Assembly: GCA_902795615.1 (NCBI GenBank)
Contig: CADBLQ010000007.1
Span: forward strand, 1 to 64,000
Direction: 5' to 3'
From: an uncultured Pseudomonadota bacterium
Lineage (GTDB): Bacteria > Pseudomonadota > Alphaproteobacteria > RUG11792
DNA length: 64,000 nt
Below are positions 56,119 through 64,000 of the stretch, one piece after another. The translations under genes were made by a program, and so were the position numbers. The notes under the pieces were generated by a model, which was not told where the DNA came from, did not search any database, and was given only the letters and a program-made list of their open reading frames with translations. How positions within the stretch are numbered: position 1 is the first letter of the stretch; each line of letters opens with the position of its first letter.

Positions 56119-57015
56119 ATGCAAAATATATACGTTGAAGTAACTTTACCAAAAGTACGAGGTTCATACATATACGATTATCACTTAGGTAAACATTCAT
56201 TTTTTAAAACAGGTGGTAATGTTGATGTTTTATTTAAACCTGCAGATATCGATGACCTAACGTATTTTTTAAAGCACAAGCCTCATGCTTTACCAATTAC
56301 TGTAATAGGAAACTTATCAAATACTATTGTTACTGATAAAGGTGTGCGGGGTATTGTAATTGATTCAAGAGGGTTTCAAAATATAGAATTTTCTAATAAC
56401 ACAGTAAAAGTATATTCAGGCGTGCAACTATCGAAGTTTATACGTACTTGTGTTGAACGTGGTGTTTCGTGTTGCGAGCTTTTATACATGATACCTGGAA
56501 CAATCGGTGGGGCATTGTATATGAACGCTGGTGTACCGGAATTTGAAATTAAGGATGTAACTCAATCAATTGAGCTTATTGATATTACAACAGGTGCAGT
56601 ATCTCAAATATCAGCAGACGACATGTCTTATAGAAATGGAAATATTCCAAATGGGAAAATTATAACTTCATGTGTTTTGAAAACACGTATGGAAAATAAA
56701 GAAAATATGGAATTGCTTTTACAAAAAATACGTGCTGAACGTATATCAAAACAACCTATTGGTTCGAGAACTTGTGGTTGTACGTTTAAAAACCCACCAA
56801 ATAATAAAGCTTGGAAATTGATAAAAGATGCAGGATGTGCAGGTATAGCAGTTGGAGGTGCAGAGGTTTCCTCAGTACATAATAATTTTATAATCAATAA
56901 AGGAGGGGCTACATCATCGGATATATTAGCGTTAATTGACAATATCAAAGAACGTGTCTACCAAAAAACTGGTATCCTTCTTAAGGAAGAAATTAAAATA
57001 ATAGGCGAATTATGA
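56119..57015 (+). CDS. murB: UDP-N-acetylenolpyruvoylglucosamine reductase
   Basis: FAD enzyme of peptidoglycan synthesis, 298 residues, type II. FAD-binding segments: SFFKTGGNVDVLFKPADI, GNLSNTIVTDKGVRG, ELLYMIPGTIGGALYMNAG; substrate region SYRNG. The general-acid position, Ser in the family motif CGSVF or GSTF, is Cys221 here (TCGCTFKNPP). The final GGAEVSSVHNNFIIN includes the conserved Glu region. Overlaps recJ by four bases. Confidence 0.94.
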   Translation: MQNIYVEVTLPKVRGSYIYDYHLGKHSFFKTGGNVDVLFKPADIDDLTYFLKHKPHALPITVIGNLSNTIVTDKGVRGIVIDSRGFQNIEFSNNTVKVYSGVQLSKFIRTCVERGVSCCELLYMIPGTIGGALYMNAGVPEFEIKDVTQSIELIDITTGAVSQISADDMSYRNGNIPNGKIITSCVLKTRMENKENMELLLQKIRAERISKQPIGSRTCGCTFKNPPNNKAWKLIKDAGCAGIAVGGAEVSSVHNNFIINKGGATSSDILALIDNIKERVYQKTGILLKEEIKIIGEL

Positions 57016-58793
57016 TGAATGGCAGTACTGCTAACGCAGTAGCGGACACATCAGTTTCAACAAGTATGTATTCATACGCTAATACAGATTGGAAATTTTT
57101 AAAAGCTAACACAAAAGCATTAATTGATAGTGGTGCAAAATTAGATGAACTTGTTTTGCGAATTTTGTTAAATCGTGGCTTTTCTAAACCAAAGGAAATT
57201 GGGCAACTACTGAATACGAGTTTTAAAAATACCATTTGTGACCCTTCATTAGTGCTTGATATGGATAAAGCTGTTGAACGTATATATAAAGCCATTGCGG
57301 AAAAGGAAAAAGTAGCGATATTTGGTGATTACGACGTAGATGGCGTAACGTCAACTTTTTTACTTGTTGATGTACTCCGTCGTAACGGATTAGACCCAAC
57401 TTATCACCTACCAAACAGATTAACTGATGGATATGGCTTAACTAAGGAATTTATCGATGAGTGTAAAACCAATGGCATTAGTCTTGTTATTACGACAGAT
57501 TGTGGCATAGGAGCAATTGAGGAAACAGAATACGCCAATAGCCAAAATATTGATGTGGTTATTTTTGACCACCATGTCCAGTTGATAGATAAAATACCAC
57601 CTGCAATCGCAGTAGTTGACGCAAATAGGCAAGAACAGCAAGAAGTCCCAACAGCTTACCTAAAGCATTTATGTGCTGCGGGCATTGTGTTTATGTTTTT
57701 AATAGCTTTAAGGAGATACATAAGAAATCGCGGAGGACAACTGTTATTTAATCCAACGGATTATGTCGATATTGTTGCTCTTGGTACAGTAAGCGATTTA
57801 GTGCAGTTACTAGGTATCAATCGTGCTTTAGTCATTCATGTGCTTAAGGGGAAAGTGAAATCTCTTGGTATCAAAGCAATGATGGCAATACTTAGTGTTA
57901 GTGATGTCTCAACTGTTGAGGATATATCATTTAGAATTTCTCCATTAATTAACGCAGCAGGACGCTTAGGGCAAGCAGATAAAGCCTTGGAGTTGCTGTT
58001 TACTACGAATAAGCAAGATGCAGTTGCTAGAGCATATGAATTATTAGCATTAAATGACAAACGAAGAGTTATAGAAGCTGAAATATTAACACATGCATTA
58101 CAATCAGCTGAAGCAATGCAGAAGAATAAGTCATTTGTTTGCTCATATGGTGATAATTGGCATGAAGGTGTAATGGGAATAATATCAGGTAAGTTACGTG
58201 AACGGTTTAACAAACCCAGTTTTGTAATTTCATTTAATGCTAAAGGTGAAGGACATGGTTCAGCTCGGTCTGTACCAGGATTACATATAGGAGAACTTAT
58301 TAATTCAGCAGTTGAAGCAGGGATATTACTAAAAGGTGGGGGGCATGAAATGGCAGGTGGTTTTTCACTACTTAAAAGTAATATTGATAGGTTTATGAAA
58401 TTTCTAGAAGGGCATATTCCCACAGATATTAAAACCCTTATAGAAATTGATGCTTGTTTATCTCCATTATCAAAGCTAGAGAATATCGTCAAGAAATTAC
58501 AGATTTTGGAGCCTTTTGGTCAGGGCTTAATGCGTCCGGTATTCGCAATGTTACGATTACAAGTTGCAAACATACGATATATAGCTGATGGACAACATGC
58601 TCGTATTGTATTTAAAGATGAGTTTGGACGAGGTCTTGTACGCACTTCCTTGTTTAATAGCTGTATGAACCAACCTTTTATAGATAGAATGTTTACAAAC
58701 AGTAATCAGCTATATGATATCGTCGGAGTATTAACTTCTCATAGAGTGTTTGGACCATCAATCATTTTAAAAGATATAAGAATATCCCAGTAG
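57012..58793 (+). CDS. recJ: Single-stranded-DNA-specific exonuclease RecJ
   Basis: 5'-3' ssDNA exonuclease of the DHH family, 593 residues. Motifs: FGDYDVDGVTSTFLL, TTDCGIGA, IFDHHVQ (the DHH box), INAAGRLGQADKALELL, and the DHHA1 part with GHGSARSVPGLHI and GGHEMAGGFSL; a C-terminal OB-fold follows. The start is in an ATGATGA overlap with murB, so the two are coupled. Confidence 0.96.
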   Translation: MMNGSTANAVADTSVSTSMYSYANTDWKFLKANTKALIDSGAKLDELVLRILLNRGFSKPKEIGQLLNTSFKNTICDPSLVLDMDKAVERIYKAIAEKEKVAIFGDYDVDGVTSTFLLVDVLRRNGLDPTYHLPNRLTDGYGLTKEFIDECKTNGISLVITTDCGIGAIEETEYANSQNIDVVIFDHHVQLIDKIPPAIAVVDANRQEQQEVPTAYLKHLCAAGIVFMFLIALRRYIRNRGGQLLFNPTDYVDIVALGTVSDLVQLLGINRALVIHVLKGKVKSLGIKAMMAILSVSDVSTVEDISFRISPLINAAGRLGQADKALELLFTTNKQDAVARAYELLALNDKRRVIEAEILTHALQSAEAMQKNKSFVCSYGDNWHEGVMGIISGKLRERFNKPSFVISFNAKGEGHGSARSVPGLHIGELINSAVEAGILLKGGGHEMAGGFSLLKSNIDRFMKFLEGHIPTDIKTLIEIDACLSPLSKLENIVKKLQILEPFGQGLMRPVFAMLRLQVANIRYIADGQHARIVFKDEFGRGLVRTSLFNSCMNQPFIDRMFTNSNQLYDIVGVLTSHRVFGPSIILKDIRISQ

Positions 58794-58818
58794 GAGAATT
58801 ATTTAATTTCGACAAATT

Positions 58819-59337
58819 ATGCTTAAAATTATTCATAAACGTGTCTTGGGAAGTACTCAGGACTACGCCCATAAACTACTTGCCTCTTACACAGGAGATG
58901 TTCTTATAATTGCGGATATTCAAACAGCAGGTAAAAGTCGTCATCGTGAAAGATTATGGATTTCAAATAAAGGCAATTTCCATGGTTCATTTATAATAGA
59001 TGCTTCCAAAATAGGATATACGTTTTTTAATATTAATCTGATTAATTCACATGTAGTCTATGCCGTACAAAAAACAATAGCGAAATTTTCAAGCTCTAAT
59101 GATATTAAGGTGAAGTTGCCAAACGACGTATATTATGATGGGAAGAAAATTGCAGGTATACTAATAGAAACATTCTATCCACTAGCAATTATAGGAATAG
59201 GCATAAATTTAATATCTTCACCATTAGCTACTTCAACAAGTCTTAAAGATGCTTTTGGTATCGAAATTAATAATACAGACAGCGAGTTTATTAACTTAAT
59301 ATATAACAACATTACTGAAAGGGTTATCTGTTATTAA
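58819..59337 (+). CDS. birA: Biotin-protein ligase, short and with a degenerate biotin loop
   Basis: Attaches biotin to acetyl-CoA or propionyl-CoA carboxylase. Family marks: LGSTQDYAHKL, ADIQTAG, WISNKGNFHGSFII, KLPNDVYYDGKKIAGILIE (catalytic Lys). The biotin-binding loop, normally GRGRxGRxW, reads GKSRHRERLW, with an extra residue and loss of two glycines. At 172 residues there is no N-terminal DNA-binding domain and the C-terminal domain is lost or very short. The 3' end overlaps convergent bioA by 14 bases. It might be weakened or functional in a minimal form. Confidence 0.82.
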   Translation: MLKIIHKRVLGSTQDYAHKLLASYTGDVLIIADIQTAGKSRHRERLWISNKGNFHGSFIIDASKIGYTFFNINLINSHVVYAVQKTIAKFSSSNDIKVKLPNDVYYDGKKIAGILIETFYPLAIIGIGINLISSPLATSTSLKDAFGIEINNTDSEFINLIYNNITERVICY

Positions 59338-60520
59338 ACCATGTTTTCATAGTATCGATGATTTTAACAAGTTCAACTTCATTGATTATGTAAGATGGCA
59401 TTGTATACATATAATTCAAAAACGGTCTAATAAATATTCCATTATCGTAGGCAAATTGCTGAAAACCGTTAAGTACAGTTTTATCAAATACTTCGATACA
59501 TAAACAACCTCCCATAATTCTAATTTCTTTTATATCAGGATGTGTAAAATCTTTCGTTTCTCTATTAAATATTTCTTCTATTTTTTTAATTTTACTCATA
59601 TAATCATATTTTTCAAATAATTCTATTGATTTTAATGATGCACAACATGCAAGTGCGTTTCCCATAAACGTAGGACCATGCATTAAGGCATGTATTGGAT
59701 TATCACTATAAAAACCATCCCATACCTTTTGATTAGTAATAGTGACAGCATGACCAATGTATCCACCAGTTAATGCTTTACCAAGCATAAGAATGTCTGG
59801 TTGTACTAAGTCAGAAACAAATCGCTTACCAGTTCTACCAAACCCAGTTGCTATTTCATCAAATAGTAGTAAAACGTCATACTCATCACACAATTTGCGG
59901 GCTTTTTGTAAAAAAGAAATGTCATACATTCTCATTCCGCCTGCACACTGCAATAGTGGCTCTACAATAAAACATGACAATTCATTACCAAATTTAAAAA
60001 ATGCCTCTTCTAATGTAGGAATTGTAGTAGATATGTGTACTACGTTAGATTTCTGGTTACTGAATGCAAAATGGTAATCTTCGTCATCACCAACTTCCAT
60101 AGCTTTAAAAGTATCTCCATGGTATGCATGTTCTAGAGCCAAAATCTTATTACGTGATGAATTGCGATTGGTATTAAACTGCAATGCCATTTTAAGTGCT
60201 ACTTCTACAGCAACACTTCCTGAGTCTGAAAAGAAACAGTAGTTTAAGTTACCTGGTAACCACTCGACAAGTTTTTGTGAAAGTTTTTCAACTGGGTCGT
60301 GAGTAAGTCCACCAAGCATTACGTGGGAAAATTTATCTATCTGTTGTTTTATAGCTTCATTAATTTCTGGATGGTTGTAGCCATGAATAACACACCACCA
60401 CGACGATATGGCATCAATAAGTTTATGATTATCCTCTGTATAAAGGTATACACCTTCTGCGTGTGTTATTTTTACCGGACTTTTGGCAGTCTTCATCTGT
60501 GTATATGGAAACCAGAGCAT
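59324..60520 (-). CDS. bioA: Adenosylmethionine-8-amino-7-oxononanoate aminotransferase
   Basis: PLP enzyme making 7,8-diaminopelargonate, 398 residues. Opening LWFPYTQMKTA and SSWWCVIHGYNHPEIN are typical of BioA; LLFDEIATGFGRTG holds the PLP-contacting Asp and LMLGKALTGGYIGHA the Schiff-base lysine. A GGAAGG site precedes the ATG. Last gene of bioB-bioD-bioA, one base after bioD. Confidence 0.96.
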   Translation of the reverse strand: MLWFPYTQMKTAKSPVKITHAEGVYLYTEDNHKLIDAISSWWCVIHGYNHPEINEAIKQQIDKFSHVMLGGLTHDPVEKLSQKLVEWLPGNLNYCFFSDSGSVAVEVALKMALQFNTNRNSSRNKILALEHAYHGDTFKAMEVGDDEDYHFAFSNQKSNVVHISTTIPTLEEAFFKFGNELSCFIVEPLLQCAGGMRMYDISFLQKARKLCDEYDVLLLFDEIATGFGRTGKRFVSDLVQPDILMLGKALTGGYIGHAVTITNQKVWDGFYSDNPIHALMHGPTFMGNALACCASLKSIELFEKYDYMSKIKKIEEIFNRETKDFTHPDIKEIRIMGGCLCIEVFDKTVLNGFQQFAYDNGIFIRPFLNYMYTMPSYIINEVELVKIIDTMKTWFNNR

Positions 60521-60521
60521 T

Positions 60522-61202
60522 TTACCTTCCTTTCATCCAAAATTTTTTATTTATATCAATATCTTTATCTTCAGGTTTAACTTTTGCAAGAACGGGCAAA
60601 CCCGTGAGGATTTCACACATTTTTATGTTATCTTTCTCCATAATATCCTTGTCATTATAGTTATTGAATATAATTCCTATTATAGGAACATCACGTAATT
60701 TCATGTATTCATATGTTAGAACAAGTCTATTTATTGAGCCAAGAGCAGTATCTGACACTATAATACATGGCAATTTTGATAATTTTATAATATCAATTAG
60801 GAAAATCTTTTCCTCATCACATCTTATAGGACATATAATACCGCCACTTCCCTCAAATACGACAAAATTATATTTACCACAAACATATCCATAAGCGGAG
60901 GAAACACGCTCTAGCTCTACTGGATTTCCTTCTATCTGAGAAGCTAAGTGTGGAGAAACAGCAGTTTCATACACATACGGACACATTTCGGCTAGTGGTT
61001 GTGCAATATTTGAAAAATCTTTAACAAAGACAGCATCTCCTGGCATTAGTTTTCCATTTTTATCTTTTATGTTTCCACTCATGGCACTTTTAAAATAGCC
61101 AATATTAATGCCCTGTTCATGTAATTTCTTTACAATTAATGCGGATATATAAGTTTTACCTACATCAGTTCCTGTTCCTGTTATGAAAACTCCGTTATTC
61201 AT
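60522..61202 (-). CDS. bioD: Dethiobiotin synthetase
   Basis: ATP-dependent carboxylation and ring closure of diaminopelargonate, 226 residues. P-loop GTGTDVGKTYIS (Lys16), AVSPHLASQIEG, and VFEGSGGIICPI match BioD. The start codon overlaps the bioB stop in an ATGA junction. Confidence 0.96.
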   Translation of the reverse strand: MNNGVFITGTGTDVGKTYISALIVKKLHEQGINIGYFKSAMSGNIKDKNGKLMPGDAVFVKDFSNIAQPLAEMCPYVYETAVSPHLASQIEGNPVELERVSSAYGYVCGKYNFVVFEGSGGIICPIRCDEEKIFLIDIIKLSKLPCIIVSDTALGSINRLVLTYEYMKLRDVPIIGIIFNNYNDKDIMEKDNIKMCEILTGLPVLAKVKPEDKDIDINKKFWMKGR

Positions 61203-62167
61203 TTATTTGCCTCCACTGTAAATCCCATCTCTCTCAGCATTTTAATATCTTCAGTAATGTTATTACCTGACGTAGTTAGCATATCTCCTGTAATAGCGGA
61301 GTTGGCTCCTGATAAAAATGCCTGTTTTCCGCAATCTTTAATAAGATTACGCCCTGCTGCTAATCTTATATCAGCTATTGGATTAATATAACGAAATATT
61401 GCTACTGTTCTCAAAATATCATTTTCTGAAATACGTTCTAAATTTTCAAATGGAGTACCTTTTATTGGAATAAGAACATTGATAGGAATTGAGTTTACAT
61501 TTAGTTCAGATAGACTAATTGCCATATCAAGCCTATCTTCCCAAGATTCACCCATGCCTATTATTCCGCCTGAACATATCTCAAAGCCTGCTTCTCTGGC
61601 ACGTTTGATACATGCTATCTTATCCTCATAAGTGTGAGTAGTACAAATGTTAGGAAAGTTTCTACGTGATGTTTCTATATTACAGTGATATCTTCTTACT
61701 CCACTTTCATAAAGCTCTTTAAACTGTTCAGATGTAAGTAGTCCTAATGATGAACATAGCCCAATATTACATTTACTTTTTAGCAATCTGAATGCTGATA
61801 TTACTTTTTTAAAATCATTGCTACTAAGAGTTCTACCAGCAGTAACTATAGCAAAACGGTTAACTCCACGTTTTTCATTATGTGTGCATTCTGCCAGTAT
61901 TGCTTCTTCATTCAGAAAGTTATATTCAGTTATACCGGTACAGTAATGAGCTGATTGGGCACAAAATTTGCAGTTTTCAGAACATCTGCCACTTTTACCA
62001 TTTATTATTGAACAGAGATTAATTTTGTTGCCACAAAGACTACTACGTATTCTATTTGCACCTGCACATAACTGCTCAAGGTTACAGTTTATAAAAAAAT
62101 TGAGGTCATCAGTGCGTTTTATTCGATATCCATTAATGATATCCTCAGTGCATTTAGATATATTCAC
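61199..62167 (-). CDS. bioB: Biotin synthase
   Basis: Radical-SAM enzyme inserting sulfur into dethiobiotin, 322 residues. The CxxxCxxC motif is GRCSENCKFCAQS (Cys62, Cys66, Cys69). Further marks: YHCNIETSRRNFPNICTTHT, CSGGIIGMGESWEDR, and RLAAGRN near the end. The start is GTG, supported by GGGAG six bases upstream. First gene of the operon; bioF, bioC and bioH are not in the window. Confidence 0.96.
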   Translation of the reverse strand: MNISKCTEDIINGYRIKRTDDLNFFINCNLEQLCAGANRIRSSLCGNKINLCSIINGKSGRCSENCKFCAQSAHYCTGITEYNFLNEEAILAECTHNEKRGVNRFAIVTAGRTLSSNDFKKVISAFRLLKSKCNIGLCSSLGLLTSEQFKELYESGVRRYHCNIETSRRNFPNICTTHTYEDKIACIKRAREAGFEICSGGIIGMGESWEDRLDMAISLSELNVNSIPINVLIPIKGTPFENLERISENDILRTVAIFRYINPIADIRLAAGRNLIKDCGKQAFLSGANSAITGDMLTTSGNNITEDIKMLREMGFTVEANK

Positions 62168-62268
62168 TATTGCTCCCCATAAATCACTGAACGACTAATT
62201 TATAGCACAACCATTCTAACCAATAAGCCTATAAGGAACAGTTTTCATTTGTAAAAACATATCATCAG

Positions 62269-62298
62269 TTGTTCTAGATTGCGTAAAAATGTTATAAT
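62269..62298 (+). promoter_or_regulatory. Predicted promoter of the str operon
   Basis: TTGTTC (62269-62274) and a perfect TATAAT (62293-62298) with an 18-base spacer, about 40 bases before rpsL. Confidence 0.55.
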
Positions 62299-62337
62299 CT
62301 AATCTGACTTGGTATGTTTGAAAGAAGAAATTAAAGG

Positions 62338-63191
<854 letters not shown>

Positions 63192-63199
63192 GGTCTTTT

Positions 63200-64000
63200 A
63201 TGTCGGAAAACCATGAAAATATCCCAGTAAGTAGATACCGAAATATTGGTATCATGGCTCACATCGATGCTGGTAAAACTACCACTACAGAACGCATCTT
63301 ATTCTATACAGGGAAATCTTATAAAATCGGTGAAGTTCATGAAGGCGCAGCCACAATGGACTGGATGGAACAAGAACAGGAACGCGGTATTACTATTACG
63401 TCCGCAGCTACTACATGCTTTTGGAAAGATCATCGAATAAACATTATTGATACTCCTGGTCACGTTGACTTCACGGTAGAAGTGGAACGCTGTTTACGAG
63501 TACTAGACGGTGCTGTGACAGTATTCGACGGTGTTGCAGGTGTTGAGCCACAATCTGAAACAGTGTGGAGACAAGCTGATAAGTACCATGTGCCACGTAT
63601 TTGTTTCGTAAATAAAATGGATCGCATGGGGGCTAATTTTTTCCGTTGCGTAGATATGATAGTTGATAGGCTAGGTGCTATACCAGCAGTCGTTGAACTA
63701 CCAATTGGTGTTGAATCGGACTTTAAAGGGGTAGTTGACCTAGTTGAAATGAAAGCTTATGTTTGGCACACAGAAGATTTAGGGGCTCACTATGATACCG
63801 TCGAAATACCAGACGATCTGAGAAATCAGGCAAGTCAATATCACAAAAAATTAGTTGAAACAGTTGTTGAAGCTGACGATGAAGCAATGGAAAAATATCT
63901 TGAAGGTGAAGAAATTTCGGTGGATATCCTAAAAAAGTGTCTTCGGAAAGGAACAATTGCTGCGAAGTTCGTTCCTGTGTTATGCGGAACAGCTTTTAAA
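63200..64000 (+). CDS. fusA: Elongation factor G (5' part, cut by window end)
   Basis: Translocation GTPase. The 267 codons present cover most of the G domain: P-loop [15 protein letters not shown], switch region [21 protein letters not shown] and NKMD. No frameshift is seen. The rest lies outside the window; tuf would be the expected next gene. Confidence 0.98.
   Translation, partial: MSENHENIPVSRYRNIGIMAHIDAGKTTTTERILFYTGKSYKIGEVHEGAATMDWMEQEQERGITITSAATTCFWKDHRINIIDTPGHVDFTVEVERCLRVLDGAVTVFDGVAGVEPQSETVWRQADKYHVPRICFVNKMDRMGANFFRCVDMIVDRLGAIPAVVELPIGVESDFKGVVDLVEMKAYVWHTEDLGAHYDTVEIPDDLRNQASQYHKKLVETVVEADDEAMEKYLEGEEISVDILKKCLRKGTIAAKFVPVLCGTAFK

Overview
The window looks like part of the chromosome of a reduced, AT-rich alphaproteobacterium that lives inside a eukaryotic cell. 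The alphaproteobacterial signs are the F0 operon order atpB-atpE-atpF'-atpF with a duplicated b subunit, a PopZ-type protein next to a TolC-family gene, and GatA/GatB amidotransferase genes. The intracellular signs are secreted proteins with eukaryote-like parts: a protein with three ubiquitin-specific protease domains, a protein with a WASP-like C-terminus, and a secreted HExxH protein. A VgrG gene and a biotin operon fit better with Holosporales-type symbionts than with Rickettsia, but that placement is inference; no rRNA or phylogeny is available here.

Layout. 0-5 kb: a heptamer repeat, a large secreted protein of unknown function, and the ATP synthase F0 genes. 5-9 kb: gatA-gatB and an Lrp/AsnC regulator. 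9-11 kb (minus): tolC-popZ-trxA. 11-13 kb: tRNA-Leu, trmD, rplS, tRNA-Gln. 13-18 kb (minus): a small secreted protein, mlaD-rsfS-ssb-dapB, a DASS anion transporter followed by an OGG1-type glycosylase, and tRNA-Thr. 18-29 kb: an accessory-rich stretch with a secreted HExxH protein, VgrG, two adjacent secreted proteins, a lone shortened PntAA and another small secreted protein, interrupted by rsmE. 29-32 kb: tsaD, an SLC1-type symporter and rplM-rpsI. 32-36 kb: the 1318-residue WASP-like protein. 36-44 kb: dprA-radC, rseP-bamA (minus), rpsB-tsf. 45-50 kb (minus): Nudix, Rpn-family nuclease, mutS, pheS-map. 50-56 kb: the triple-USP protein. 56-62 kb: murB-recJ-birA facing bioB-bioD-bioA. 62-64 kb: rpsL-rpsG-fusA, with fusA cut by the window end.

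How it fits together. Housekeeping genes for translation, envelope assembly, repair and energy form ordinary short operons. Eight genes with Sec-type signal peptides and no familiar bacterial role are inserted singly or as a pair between them, several with their own recognisable promoter. The strongest candidates for host manipulation are the triple deubiquitinase (ubiquitin signalling), the WH2/acidic-tail protein (host Arp2/3 and actin) and the secreted zinc-protease-like protein. How these leave the cell after Sec export is not shown here; VgrG indicates a type VI apparatus elsewhere in the genome, and a TolC-family channel is encoded in the window. Transporters for dicarboxylates or amino acids, together with biotin synthesis genes, suggest exchange with a host.
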